64,000 nucleotides of DNA, from assembly GCF_003207955.1 (NCBI RefSeq), contig NZ_NOXG01000001.1:1-64000 (forward strand), read 5' to 3'. Of the stretch, positions 25,471-35,020 are shown one piece after another. The translations under genes and the position numbers were made by a program. The notes under the pieces were generated by a model. That model was not told where the DNA came from. It did not search any database and was given only the letters and a program-made list of their open reading frames with translations. Numbering within the stretch: position 1 is the first letter of the stretch; every line of letters begins with the position of its first letter. Source of the stretch: Novacetimonas pomaceti. GTDB lineage: Bacteria > Pseudomonadota > Alphaproteobacteria > Acetobacterales > Acetobacteraceae.

Positions 25471-27411
25471 ATGACAAAATACACTACAGCTTCGGGCGTA
25501 ACTTACGATATCACGGAGCCACTTTCCAATTTGCTGGTACCTATTTATAACGACTGGGACGTTACAATTACAGCGCCCGATGGATCGGTGGTATACACGG
25601 GTGAAAACATAAACCCGGGGTTGGACCTTCTCGGCCTGGTGCAGGTATTTTCGGGTGGAGCCGTCCTGACCGGGACCCAGGACTATGACACCCTGATAAG
25701 TGCGGCCAGTAACCAGACGATCATAAGCGCGCCCGGATCTACCGGTGATATTGATATTGGAATTGGCGCGGCAGAGGCAAATACCTATTACATAGGGGGG
25801 GACAACACCCTGTCCGGCCTTGTCGAAGCGATTTCGGGAACCACGATCAATGTGGTTGGCGGGACGGCGACGCTTACAGGCAACAGCGGCGGCTCCCTCG
25901 TCGGCCTGCTGACCGGTTCAACGGTCAACATTGAATATGGCGGCACGTTCAATACCGGCGCTGCCCTTGTCAGTGTCCTTGAAGGGGGCACGGTCAATTT
26001 CGGCACGGGCGGCGGGACGCTGATCCTTAATGGGGGCGGCACGGTCATCAGCCTGCTGTCGTCCGGAACGCTCAGTACAACCACCCTGAACAATTATGAT
26101 CCCTCAAAGGACACGATCGAACTGCAGGGCACGACCGGTGCCGTTTCCTCCTATACGATCAGCGGCAGCGGGTCGGATGGCAGGGTCATCAACCTGCTCA
26201 ATTCCAGCGGCCAGACGGTTGCCGAATATTCCGTCAACCTGGCCGATGGCGTGACCCTGCCGGATGGTAAATATTCAACCAGCGGGACGGATGCGGCCGA
26301 CAATCCCCTGCAGGTGACCTATGCTGATGACAACACCTATGTCGGGGTCTGCTTCCTCGAAAATTCCATGATCGAAACCCCGTCCGGGGAACGCGCGGTG
26401 CAGGACCTGCGGATCGGTGACGAAATCATCGCCTATGCCGGGGATCACAGGCAGGCCCGCCGGGTCATCTGGGCCGGGCGGAAACATGAAACGGTCCGTC
26501 CCGGCCTTCCGGATGATGAGGCAGGCTATCCTGTCCGCATCCTCAGGGATGCCATCGCCGAAGGCGTCCCCTACAAGGACATGCTGATTACGGCCGAACA
26601 TTGCCTGTTTTTTGATGGGGGCTTCGTGCCGGCCCGCATGCTTGTCAACAATCGGTCCGTTTTTTACGACAGGTCGATCACGTCTTACGAATACTACCAT
26701 ATCGAAACGGAAGAACATTCGGTGATCCGGGCGGACGGCATGCTGACCGAAAGCTATCTCGATACAGGTAATCGCGCCAGTTTCCGGCAGAGTGGCAACA
26801 TCGTCAGCATCGGGGGGCGGCCTGTCCGGTCATGGGCCAAAGATGCTGCGGCTCCCCTGACCGTATCGCGGGAGGTGGTCGAACCGCTGTTCCGCAGGAT
26901 TGAAGGCCGGGCGGCGGAGGCCGGCCACGCCATTGCATCCGAAGCGCCCATGGTCAGTGACGATGCCGATCTGCACCTGATGACGGAAACAGGCGCCATC
27001 ATCCGCAAGATGCGCGAGGCGAATGGATACGCATTTTTCATGATCCCGCCGGGGGTCGAGAATGTGCGGATCATGTCCCGGACCAGCCGGCCATCCGACA
27101 CGATTGGCCCCTATGTCGATGACCGTCGTCAACTCGGCGTGCTGGTCAAGGATATCAAGCTGTTCGAAGGCAGCGTGGCGCATCCCATTTCCGACCATCT
27201 TGCGAAAGACGCGGCCGAGGGATGGCATGATGGCCGGTATGCCCCCGCCAATGTTCCCTGCCGCTGGACGGACGGGCAGGCAGTCCTTCATCTGGGACAG
27301 CGGCATCCCACGCTGATGGGGCTGCTCTGTCTCGAAATTCTGGCTGGTGGTCCCTACATTGTCACAGATAACGGGCCTTGTATCCCCGAGGCCCCACGCC
27401 TGACGGCCTGA
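25471..27411 (+). CDS. Hint-domain protein with Gly/Thr-rich repeat N-terminus
   Basis: This 646-residue protein has three parts. Residues about 1–270 are Gly/Thr/Ser-rich with repeating pieces such as GGTATLTGNSGGS and GGTVNFGTGGGT, as in beta-solenoid adhesin passengers. Residues about 285–430 form a Hint (intein/hedgehog-like) domain starting at VCFLENSMIETPSGERAVQD, with the expected Cys and a His in LITAEHCLFFDGG. The C-terminal part (about 500–640) carries VRIMSRTSRPSDTIGPYVDD, GWHDG and RWTDGQAVL. There is no Sec signal, so export by a type I-like route or cytoplasmic location are both possible. The gene is followed by a hairpin and an XRE regulator. Confidence 0.8.
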   Translation: MTKYTTASGVTYDITEPLSNLLVPIYNDWDVTITAPDGSVVYTGENINPGLDLLGLVQVFSGGAVLTGTQDYDTLISAASNQTIISAPGSTGDIDIGIGAAEANTYYIGGDNTLSGLVEAISGTTINVVGGTATLTGNSGGSLVGLLTGSTVNIEYGGTFNTGAALVSVLEGGTVNFGTGGGTLILNGGGTVISLLSSGTLSTTTLNNYDPSKDTIELQGTTGAVSSYTISGSGSDGRVINLLNSSGQTVAEYSVNLADGVTLPDGKYSTSGTDAADNPLQVTYADDNTYVGVCFLENSMIETPSGERAVQDLRIGDEIIAYAGDHRQARRVIWAGRKHETVRPGLPDDEAGYPVRILRDAIAEGVPYKDMLITAEHCLFFDGGFVPARMLVNNRSVFYDRSITSYEYYHIETEEHSVIRADGMLTESYLDTGNRASFRQSGNIVSIGGRPVRSWAKDAAAPLTVSREVVEPLFRRIEGRAAEAGHAIASEAPMVSDDADLHLMTETGAIIRKMREANGYAFFMIPPGVENVRIMSRTSRPSDTIGPYVDDRRQLGVLVKDIKLFEGSVAHPISDHLAKDAAEGWHDGRYAPANVPCRWTDGQAVLHLGQRHPTLMGLLCLEILAGGPYIVTDNGPCIPEAPRLTA

Positions 27412-27421
27412 GCGGGATATC

Positions 27422-27445
27422 CCCCGTGCCCGAACGGGCGCGGGG
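27422..27445 (+). terminator. GC-rich hairpin after the Hint-domain gene
   Basis: CCCCGTGCCCG and CGGGCGCGGGG pair through 11 positions (one G·T) around AA, ten bases after the stop codon. No T tract follows, so it could be a weak terminator or an mRNA 3' stabiliser. Confidence 0.45.
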
Positions 27446-27542
27446 AGCCCTGCGTAGGGAACCGTTCCACGCCTGCCACGAAATATCGAGGAATCATGAA
27501 GGAATTGCTGATGAAGCGTTTCCGGACAGTTTTCAAAGCAGC

Positions 27543-28127
27543 ATGACGACACCTTTTGTCCTGAAAGTCGCCCAGGTCTGGACCGGCGCGCCGCCCCGTG
27601 GCGAAGTGCGTCATATTGACGAGGTTCATGAAGGCCACGTCGTATTCCATAAACAGGCGACGCGTCGCCCCTTCCTGACATACCGGACAACAACGGTCAT
27701 GGGGTTTCGCAAGTGGATCCAGCAAAGTCAGGCTGTCTCCAGTGACGGGATGAGCGCGGCCAGCATCCATGGATTTTCCCCGTCCCGTGAAATCGGGCAG
27801 CGTATCCAGCTTCTGCGCAAGGCCGCTGGATTAAGCCAGCAGGCCTTTGCCGACCTGCTGGGTGTTTCCCGAACCGCGGTCGGATTTTGGGAAACGGGAC
27901 GCCCCAACAGGATCAGCCGGCATATTCCCCGCATCGCCCAGATTTTCGGCATTAGCGAGGAAGTTTTCCTCAATGGACGAAGCGAGGAAACGGTGCGGGT
28001 TGATATTACAAAAGATGAAGCCAGCATCATAGAACTCTACAGATCGCTTTCCATGGAAAACAGGCTGCAGGCGATCAAACGCATGGAAATGCTCGTCCGG
28101 AAAGAGGGCAGGGGCATTTCCCCGTGA
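27543..28127 (+). CDS. XRE-family HTH protein with an N-terminal accessory domain
   Basis: This 194-residue protein has an XRE helix-turn-helix at about residues 85–140 (REIGQRIQLLRKAAGLSQQA, then FADLLGVSRTAVGFWETG) and an N-terminal block VLKVAQVWTGAPPRGEVRHI that looks like a small folded domain. The C-terminal acidic/basic tail has no motif. I chose the ATG at 27543 because the longer frame back to 27378 overlaps the end of the Hint gene and adds no domain-like sequence. It may regulate the Hint gene, itself or a mobile element. The target is unknown. Confidence 0.7.
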   Translation: MTTPFVLKVAQVWTGAPPRGEVRHIDEVHEGHVVFHKQATRRPFLTYRTTTVMGFRKWIQQSQAVSSDGMSAASIHGFSPSREIGQRIQLLRKAAGLSQQAFADLLGVSRTAVGFWETGRPNRISRHIPRIAQIFGISEEVFLNGRSEETVRVDITKDEASIIELYRSLSMENRLQAIKRMEMLVRKEGRGISP

Positions 28128-28541
28128 AACCGGGTGCGCGCGTGGCGTGCTTCAATTCCGGGTAATCCTGCCCGGGGCAGGTGCCTCATTCCGGCGTTTA
28201 CACACCCCATGTCCTTCCAGAGGGGGGGGGAGGGGATATCAACCTGGCATCTGAAGGCAGGATGGCAGGCAGTGCAGGATTTCAGGGTGAGTAATAAATA
28301 CCATAATTTCAAAACACATTTGTAATTAAATAAAACAAAACAAAGTCATAAAAGACAATAAATATCTCCTGTTCAGGATGCATCGTGGGGGATAGGGTCC
28401 GGAACATTGCAAAAAGATATGTTTTTTAAATAAATAAGAAAAATATATTATATTTGTTGATATTGAAAAAGGTTGCGCAGTCGGGCCGAAGGTGATGCTT
28501 TCGATACATGGCATATCGAAAGACTTGAACGAGGCATGAAG
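28128..28541. other. AT-rich intergenic region before the decarboxylase gene
   Basis: About 410 bases show a G run near 28220 and strong AT-rich stretches at 28290–28350 and 28420–28460, likely holding the promoter of the decarboxylase gene. No ORF here is supported. The AACGAGG at 28528–28534 is the ribosome-binding site used to choose the decarboxylase start. Confidence 0.45.
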
Positions 28542-30230
28542 ATGACGATGCGCAAATCGGTGGGGGCCTACCTGATCGAACGTCTCCAGCAACTGGGGGT
28601 TCGACGGATTTATGGCGTTCCGGGCGATTATAACCTGGAATTCCTTGAACTGATTGAACAGGCCGAGGGCCTGACGTTCATAGGGAACTGCAACGAACTC
28701 AACGCGGCCTATGCGGCTGATGGCGATGCCCGCCTGTCGGGAATTTCCGCGGTCCTGACCACGTATGGGGTGGGGGACCTCAGCGCCCTGTCCGCCATTG
28801 CGGGATCTTATGCCGAAGGGGTGCCGGTCGTCATGATTTCGGGCATCCCGCCGCTTCACGCCATCGCGCAGCGTGCGCTGCTGCATCATACGCTGGCGGA
28901 TGGCGGGTATGAAAATGTCATGAACTGTTACAGGCAGTTCACCGTGGCGCAGGCCCGCCTGATGCCACAGGATGCCGCGACCGAGATCGACAGGGTGCTG
29001 GGCGCTGCATGGCGCGAAAAGCAACCGGTGTACCTGCAGCTTCCGTCCGATACATGCTGCGTTTCGGTAAGCGTCCCGGCAGGGAATGACATTTCATCCT
29101 CCCCCGGCAGCGATCCGGTGCAGTTGCAGGCTGCCGTGACGGAAATGGCAAGGCGGCTGGAACAGGCCAGCAGGCCGGTGCTGCTGCTGGACGCGCTGGT
29201 GCGTCGTTACGATCTTGGCGCGCGGGTGCGGCAGCTTTCGGAAATGCTCGATATCCCGTTTGCCACCCTTGCGACATCCAAGGCGGCCCTGTGTGAAACC
29301 AGCCCGCGTTATCAGGGAATATATGGCGGCAAGGCGTCTTCACCCGCGCTGTATGACCTGGTCCGGCAGGCGGATTGCGTGATCGGCCTGGGCGTGCGTT
29401 TCGTGGATGCGACATCGGGCTATTTCTCGCAGTCTTTCGACAGCGATGCCTTTATCAATATCGGGGCGTTTGACGTGCGCTGCGGCGCGGATGCGTTCAT
29501 GGGCGTGGGGGCGGCCGACCTGCTGGATGGCGTCCTTGCCCATCTGGCGGCGCGCGCGTCCTCTTCCCGGCCCGCGAAGGCCGCGCCTGCCGCCCCGACA
29601 GGGGCGCCGGACAGGGCGATCGGGACGGCGGAATGGGGACAGCCCGCATTCTGGGCGCGTATCCAGACATTCCTGCGGACAGGCGACGTCGTGCTGGCCG
29701 ATAATGGGACATCGCTGGTGGCATTGACGCATATGCGCATGCCGGCGGAATGCCATTTCGTGTCGCAACCCATATGGGCGGCCATTGGCTATACCCTGCC
29801 TGCGCTGCTGGGCGCGCTCAACGCAAGCCCGAAGCGGCGGCATCTGCTGTTTATTGGCGACGGGTCGTTCCAGATGACGGCGCAGGAACTGTCCAGCATC
29901 CTGCGCGCGGGGCACAGGCCGGTGATTTTCCTGCTCAACAACCGGGGATACACGATCGAACGCATGATCCTGGGAGAAAATGCGGCCTATAACGATATCG
30001 CCAACTGGGATTACGCCGCATTGCCGGAGGTGCTTGGCCCATCGGGCGGGGCAATCTGCCTGCGGGCAGGCAATGCCGATGAACTGGAGGCCGCGTTAAG
30101 GCAGGCGGAGGACCCCAGCCATCTGGTCTTTATCGAACTGGCATTCGCGCCAATGGATGGTCCGACGGGAATCGCCTCGTTCGGGGGCGTGGTGCGTCAT
30201 TATGATTATGGGGCCTTTGGCGAGGGCTGA
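28542..30230 (+). CDS. Thiamine-diphosphate-dependent decarboxylase (indolepyruvate/pyruvate decarboxylase family)
   Basis: This 562-residue enzyme carries family marks in order: GVPGDYN (active-site Asp), CNELNAAYAADG with the catalytic Glu, HHTLADGGYENV, and the ThDP-binding GDGSFQMTAQELSS with NNRGYTIERMI. It decarboxylates a 2-keto acid, giving an aldehyde and CO2; sequence style in the N-terminal half resembles IpdC (indole/phenylpyruvate) more than the classical acetic-acid-bacterial Pdc. I picked the ATG at 28542, about seven bases after AACGAGG; 28536 is possible. No pathway partner is adjacent. It has a hairpin after its end. Confidence 0.85.
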   Translation: MTMRKSVGAYLIERLQQLGVRRIYGVPGDYNLEFLELIEQAEGLTFIGNCNELNAAYAADGDARLSGISAVLTTYGVGDLSALSAIAGSYAEGVPVVMISGIPPLHAIAQRALLHHTLADGGYENVMNCYRQFTVAQARLMPQDAATEIDRVLGAAWREKQPVYLQLPSDTCCVSVSVPAGNDISSSPGSDPVQLQAAVTEMARRLEQASRPVLLLDALVRRYDLGARVRQLSEMLDIPFATLATSKAALCETSPRYQGIYGGKASSPALYDLVRQADCVIGLGVRFVDATSGYFSQSFDSDAFINIGAFDVRCGADAFMGVGAADLLDGVLAHLAARASSSRPAKAAPAAPTGAPDRAIGTAEWGQPAFWARIQTFLRTGDVVLADNGTSLVALTHMRMPAECHFVSQPIWAAIGYTLPALLGALNASPKRRHLLFIGDGSFQMTAQELSSILRAGHRPVIFLLNNRGYTIERMILGENAAYNDIANWDYAALPEVLGPSGGAICLRAGNADELEAALRQAEDPSHLVFIELAFAPMDGPTGIASFGGVVRHYDYGAFGEG

Positions 30231-30243
30231 TTTTTCCTGATAT

Positions 30244-30286
30244 CCATCGACAGGGGACGATTTTGCATTGCGCTTCCTGTCGATGG
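30244..30286. repeat. 11-bp inverted repeat after the decarboxylase gene
   Basis: CCATCGACAGG (30244–30254) and CCTGTCGATGG (30276–30286) are exact reverse complements with a 21-base spacer. Starting 14 bases after the decarboxylase stop, it may act as a transcript-end structure. There is no following T tract. Confidence 0.5.
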
Positions 30287-30674
30287 CGCTATCTTATTGA
30301 AAAGCACGGCGATCTGACACGCCTGTATGTTTTGGCGTCATTCCTGCCGGGTGACGCGATTTCCAGCATTCTGGAAATCCCCAAAGACCTCACGAAAACG
30401 TGAACGAAATGCCTATTGCTTGGGCATTTGCCTGCATTTGATGCAGGGTGAGGGCATTGGCTTTTGATGGAAATCAATCCTGCCTCTATTTTTATCACAA
30501 ATATTCGGACGGCCCCTGCATGTCATGGGAAGAGTTCAGGATGATGTTTGTTTTGTAATCAAATATTGGTTCTGGAATATTTATGAAACCGTCATGAAAA
30601 CGGATCTTCATTATTTCCTCGTTGCAGTGAAACGGCGTTTCGTGTTTTTACCGCGTCACTCCACATCGAGAGAT
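30287..30674. other. Intergenic region before the 48-codon ORF
   Basis: No gene is supported in these 390 bases. A minus-strand ORF (30289–30498) lacks any domain signal. AT-rich tracts near 30490 and 30550 may be promoter DNA for the small ORF. Confidence 0.35.
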
Positions 30675-30821
30675 ATGAAAGAAAAGAAAATGCTGATCCA
30701 GAATCTGAGCGAACTGCTTGCCAACTCTGTCCATGCCATGTCGTCGCTGACCATGGTGTCGTTCCTGCCCATGATTGCGGCGCTGATGATTGCGACCATC
30801 ATTTCCGATCGCGTTGCCTAA
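30675..30821 (+). CDS. Small putative membrane protein (48 residues)
   Basis: A short frame opens with MKEKKMLIQNLSELLANS and has a single hydrophobic segment (SLTMVSFLPMIAALMIATII) before a TAA at 30819–30821. Third codon positions are mostly C or G, as in the real genes of this region, which supports coding. A hairpin (GGGGGT/ACCCCC) starts right after the stop. There is no homologous motif I can name; a small regulatory or stress membrane protein is conceivable. A second in-frame ATG (30690) would give a 43-residue form. Confidence 0.5.
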   Translation: MKEKKMLIQNLSELLANSVHAMSSLTMVSFLPMIAALMIATIISDRVA

Positions 30822-30843
30822 GGCGGGGGTTGTTACCCCCACC
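30822..30843 (+). terminator. Hairpin after the small ORF
   Basis: GGGGGT at 30825–30830 pairs with ACCCCC at 30835–30840 around TGTT. It sits immediately after the small ORF stop. No clear T run follows, so the terminator role is tentative. Confidence 0.4.
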
Positions 30844-31264
30844 TTGACCCTGCCCTGTTACAGGCAGGCACCCCGCAGCGGTTGATGTGCGATAAGGCCG
30901 CCGGTTTCCGGCAGGCATGATATTCCCCACGCTGTGGCCCACGATCCGCCCATGCCCGGTCATTCCACTGGAATACCGCAGGCAGGCAGATCGTCATCCG
31001 GAAACAGGGCATATGATAATGCCCCTGCCGGACGGATAAATTACAACCAACCCTTGCCCGATCCGGATGCGGCCCAGAGATGGCGACCGTTAATGGTCTG
31101 CCGTGACCGCATTGCTGGAATGGCTGTCCTGTAAATGATGTGCAGGGCGCGCCGTATCTGATGGCTGCTGTCCGGTGCGAGATCCCGTGGGTGGGAAGTG
31201 CCAGGCAGAATCCTGCGGTTACGCAGTTTAAAAAGCTTGCGCTTGGACGAGCCTGTAATTGTAA

Positions 31265-31343
31265 AGAAGTTTTTGGTGAAGCTTTTTCTAAAAGCTTCGA
31301 AGAACGTCGCCTTTTTGGAAAAAGGCGACACCCAAAAACTGTT
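31265..31343 (+). repeat. Cloverleaf repeat, copy A
   Basis: The outer stem AGTTTTTGG (31268–31276) pairs with CCAAAAACT (31332–31340). Inside are two hairpins: GAAGCTTTT/AAAAGCTTC (31278–31298) and GTCGCC…/…GGCGAC (31306–31329). It lies downstream of the small ORF and about 75 bases from the end of the DUF4870 gene on the opposite strand. Tail sequence TATCAAAGGGTTATTTTC is similar to other copies. Confidence 0.85.
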
Positions 31344-31418
31344 GTATTTTCTATCAAAGGGTTATTTTCAGGCAACCTGATTGTATCAATCGGCCTTGAT
31401 GGTCCCTGCGGCAGGCTT

Positions 31419-31865
31419 TCAGTAAATGGGTTCGTTACGGCCAAGCGCGCGCAGGCCGCGAATGATGCTGTAAATCGTCCATCCCGCCCACCACAGCATC
31501 AGCAGGAGTGGGAAAACAAAGAAAATCGCGCCTATTCCGCCCGAAATGGCGGTGATCGCGATGCTGAACAGATACAGCAGCAGTCCCGCCACGGAATAGA
31601 TCAGCCCAGTCAGGAAAATCGAAATCTGGAACTGGAAATGCGAAGTATAGGGCTCCCGCGAATCATTCCGATTGATATAGGCGAGTATTATTCCAAGTGC
31701 GCTGGTTCCCGGGATGAAAAAACCGATCAGGTACAGGATATAGACAATGTTAACCATTGAATTGCCGCCATCTTCCCCTTGTGATGGGGGCATTCCTGTC
31801 CCGTTATGCGCATTGAAATCCATTTCTGCCTCGCTCTGTTCTCTTTCTGTGGGGATGTCTGACAT
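31419..31865 (-). CDS. DUF4870-like small membrane protein
   Basis: This 148-residue protein has a polar Asp/Gly-rich N-terminus (about 1–38) and three or four hydrophobic segments (NIVYILYLIGFFIPGTSALG, ISIFLTGLIYSVAGLLLYLF, GGIGAIFFVFPLLLMLWWAG). A short motif YINRNDSREPYTSHFQFQI separates the first two, in the manner of DUF4870 proteins. Function is unknown; it lies between the repeat copy A and the upstream intergenic region. Confidence 0.7.
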   Translation of the reverse strand: MSDIPTEREQSEAEMDFNAHNGTGMPPSQGEDGGNSMVNIVYILYLIGFFIPGTSALGIILAYINRNDSREPYTSHFQFQISIFLTGLIYSVAGLLLYLFSIAITAISGGIGAIFFVFPLLLMLWWAGWTIYSIIRGLRALGRNEPIY

Positions 31866-32421
31866 ACATTACGCGATGCGAATGATGGAAACTTATCCGT
31901 TCATATTGGTCTAATAATATTAATTCAATATCTGATAACAGATAGTTATAAAACGAAGATATGTCTTTGTGCCCTGAATGCATCCTGCCATGGGATAAAA
32001 GGCACGTGTGCTTCCCATGGCCATGACCGCCGCACAGGCTGCCCTATCGCGGGGGCGTGGGATACTTAAAAAAATATTATCGCAAATAATAAAATTATAA
32101 TGCGCTGCGGAACCGGGATCAGCCGCCGGATGACCGTCGTGGCGGGAGGCCGGCCGGCATGCTCCCTGCATCATGACCCTTTCATCACGAAGGATGCGCG
32201 GGCGATTTCCGATGGATGTCCGGCATGCGGTGGTTCCACCCGCAGGGCATTGATGGCAGGCGATGGCGGTCATGGGGGAAAGGACGGAAAAGGGCAGGGC
32301 GGCCCCGGTCTTCATCCTTTCCGGATGGGGCTTGTCCTGCATGGGGTGTGGGTGTATCGGCGATAAAGGACGGCCGGTGGACTGGTCCGGTACTATATTT
32401 CTTTCCATACAGAGCAGATAC
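31866..32421. other. Intergenic region between DUF4870 and MFS genes
   Basis: No supported gene occurs in this 556-base interval. An AT-rich stretch at 32060–32100 may hold promoters for one or both divergent genes. ORFs on the minus strand here are codon-structure shadows of the MFS gene. Confidence 0.4.
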
Positions 32422-33648
32422 ATGACCGAAACACTGACTGCCCGGGTGACGGGGGCGTCCGATGCCGGACGTGCATCCATACATCCTGCATGGATCTTTT
32501 TCATTCTGGCGATGGGCGGGTTCGCCATCGGCACGGCCGAATTCGCGGCCATGAGCCTGGTGCCCATGATTTCCCACGACATGAATGTCAGTGTGCCGCA
32601 GGCGGGACATGCGATTGTCGCCTATGCCGTGGGCGTCTGCGTGGGCGCGCCGCTGATCGCCCTGATCGGGGCAAAGGCCAGCCGCAAGCTGATGCTGATC
32701 GGCATGACCGCGCTGTATGTGCTGGGCAGCGCGCTGACCTCTGTCGCGCCATCCTTTTCATGGCTGCTGCTGTTCCGCTTCATCAGTGGCCTGCCCCACG
32801 GGGCCTATTTCGGGACGGCGGGGATCGTGGCGGCGTCGCTGGTCCCTGAACGGCAGCGGACGCAGGCCGTCGCCCGTGTCGTGCTGGGCCTGACGATCGC
32901 GACCATCGCGGGCGTGCCGATGGCCAACGGCCTGGGGCTGCTGGTGGGGTGGCGCTGGGCGTTCGTGCTGATCGCCGCGATGGCGTTCTGCACCATGCTG
33001 CTGGTGATCCTGTTCGTACCGGCCGATCCCGCGCGCCCCAATGCCGATGCCCTGACCGAACTGCGCGCCATGCGCAGCCGTCAGGTATGGCTGACGCTGG
33101 GGATCGGGGTCATCGGCTTTGGCGGCATTTTCTGCGTCTATACCTATCTCGCCTCCATCATGCAGGAGGTGACGCATGCGAAGCCGGTCATGATCCCGGT
33201 CATGCTGGCGGTTTTCGGCGTGGGCATGACGGTGGGCACGATGGCCTGCGCATGGGCCGCCGACCGCAAGATGATGCCGACCATCGGGGGCACCCTGCTG
33301 GTGAACGCGGCGGCGCTGGCGGGCTTTCCGGGGTCCATCCACAGCGTCTGGGGCATGATGCCCATCGTGTTCATGATCGGCTGCGGCGGGGGGCTGGGGA
33401 CCGTCATCCAGTCGCGCCTGCTCAGCGTCGCGGTCAATGCGCAGGCCCTTGCCGCCGCAATGAACCAGAGTGCCTTCAACCTTGCCAACGCCATTGGCCC
33501 ATGGCTGGGCGGTCTGGCGATTTCCGCCGGCTGGGGCTGGGGATCCGTCGGCTGGGTCGGCTGCGCGCTGGCGATGGGCGGGTTCACGATATGGATGCTT
33601 TCCCTGAGCGAGGAGCGCGCGTCCGCCCGACGCAGGGCCGGTGGTTAG
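32422..33648 (+). CDS. MFS efflux transporter (DHA1/AraJ-like)
   Basis: This 408-residue protein has about 12 hydrophobic helices, with MFS motif regions FAIGTAEFAAMSLVPMIS near the start and the antiporter-type ALMARFISGLPHG-like stretch (LLFRFISGLPHGAYFGTAGI). This pattern fits DHA1 proton antiporters that export drugs or sugars. ATG at 32422 is preceded by AGAGCAG only, and upstream codons from 32263 have no domain character. It ends 46 bases before the next gene on the same strand. The substrate is unknown. Confidence 0.85.
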   Translation: MTETLTARVTGASDAGRASIHPAWIFFILAMGGFAIGTAEFAAMSLVPMISHDMNVSVPQAGHAIVAYAVGVCVGAPLIALIGAKASRKLMLIGMTALYVLGSALTSVAPSFSWLLLFRFISGLPHGAYFGTAGIVAASLVPERQRTQAVARVVLGLTIATIAGVPMANGLGLLVGWRWAFVLIAAMAFCTMLLVILFVPADPARPNADALTELRAMRSRQVWLTLGIGVIGFGGIFCVYTYLASIMQEVTHAKPVMIPVMLAVFGVGMTVGTMACAWAADRKMMPTIGGTLLVNAAALAGFPGSIHSVWGMMPIVFMIGCGGGLGTVIQSRLLSVAVNAQALAAAMNQSAFNLANAIGPWLGGLAISAGWGWGSVGWVGCALAMGGFTIWMLSLSEERASARRRAGG

Positions 33649-33694
33649 GGCGGGGGTATTGAACCGTCATGACACCTGCCTGTAACCTTGGGTC

Positions 33695-34960
33695 ATGACG
33701 TCCTTTCTTCCCGACGGGGTGATGCTGCCGCCGCTGCTGGGTGACCTGTTTCCGCCCTGCGTCGTGTCGCGCGCGGATGCGCCGCTGCTGTTGCGTGTGC
33801 AGGAAATACTCGACATCACCATCGCGCCGCATGCCGCCGACAATGACCGGACCGGCCGTTATCCGACCCATGCGATATCGCTGCTGAAACAGTCGGGGCT
33901 GCTGATGCTGGCGGTCCCGCGGGCCTATGGTGGCATGGGGGTGGGACAGGCCCTGTCGCTGGAGGTCATGGTGCGCATCGCCACGGCCGATCCCGCCGTG
34001 GCCCAGATCTACAAGGTGCATGACGATCTGGTGCGCGAGATTTTTTCCTATGCCACGCCCGCGCTGTGTCATCGCCTGGCGGAACGTATCCGTTCCGACC
34101 ATGCGATCATCGGCATGGCGGTTGCCGAAAATGGCCCCACGGCGGACAGTTTCATGCAGACGCTGGCCATCGCCCGGCCGGATGGCCAGTGGGTCTTGCG
34201 CGGGCGCAAGATCTACGCCACCGGGGCGGCAGGAGCGGACCTGATCGCCATCACTTCGTTTGATCCGCTGGCGGCGCGGGATCATGATGACGTGCGCGCG
34301 GGCCTGCGTCTTGACCTTGTGCCACGCGCGACGGCGGGTCTGCGCATCCTGCAGGACTGGAACAGGATGGGGCAGCGGGCGACGGATTCCGGCACCGTCA
34401 TCCTTGACGATGTCCGCGTCGGGTCTGAATGGAATGCCATTGCCCCGCAAAGCGTGCTGCCGGTGCATACGTCATTGCGTTATCAGGCAGGGTTCAGCGC
34501 GATCCTGATCGGCACGGGCATCGGGGCCCTGCGCGCCGGGTGTGATTTCGTGGCACGGTACAGCCGTCCATGGGGGGCAGCACAGGTCGAACGCGCGACG
34601 GATGATCCGTATGTCCGTCGCCGGATCGGCGAAATCGGTGCGGACCTGTCGGTGGCCTATTGCGCGGTCCGGCAATGCGGGGACCTGCTGGACCTGCATG
34701 AACGCGGCGGCATCGCGCGCGGCGCGGTCGCCATTCCCGTCAGCGCCGCGCGTTCGGCCGCGACGGGGGCGGCGCTGCGGGCGACATCCGATATCCTTGC
34801 GGCCACGGGCGCGCGCGGGACCGATCTGCAATACGGCCTTGACCGCTACTGGCGCGATGCGCGCACATTGTCGCTGCATGATCCGGTGGACTGGAAAAAT
34901 GCTGAAATCGGGCGTCATCTCCTGACAGGCTGGACGCCTGAACCGGGACCGTACCAGTAA
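33695..34960 (+). CDS. SfnB/DszC-like flavoprotein (acyl-CoA dehydrogenase fold)
   Basis: This 421-residue protein has the acyl-CoA dehydrogenase fold layout: an N-terminal helical part (LLKQSGLLMLAVPRAYGG), a middle beta domain (IIGMAVAENGPTADSF, GRKIYATGAAGADLIAITSF) and a C-terminal helical bundle. The YATGA and TDSGTVILDDVRV stretches resemble the SfnB/DszC/NtaA-type FMN-dependent monooxygenases that act on sulfur or aromatic substrates, not CoA esters. It may share a transcript with the MFS gene. Its partner reductase is not here. Confidence 0.75.
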   Translation: MTSFLPDGVMLPPLLGDLFPPCVVSRADAPLLLRVQEILDITIAPHAADNDRTGRYPTHAISLLKQSGLLMLAVPRAYGGMGVGQALSLEVMVRIATADPAVAQIYKVHDDLVREIFSYATPALCHRLAERIRSDHAIIGMAVAENGPTADSFMQTLAIARPDGQWVLRGRKIYATGAAGADLIAITSFDPLAARDHDDVRAGLRLDLVPRATAGLRILQDWNRMGQRATDSGTVILDDVRVGSEWNAIAPQSVLPVHTSLRYQAGFSAILIGTGIGALRAGCDFVARYSRPWGAAQVERATDDPYVRRRIGEIGADLSVAYCAVRQCGDLLDLHERGGIARGAVAIPVSAARSAATGAALRATSDILAATGARGTDLQYGLDRYWRDARTLSLHDPVDWKNAEIGRHLLTGWTPEPGPYQ

Positions 34961-35020
34961 CCGGCATCGTGACGGTCGCGCCTGAACACTGCGTAAAGAT
35001 AACGTATTGACGGGAAAATA

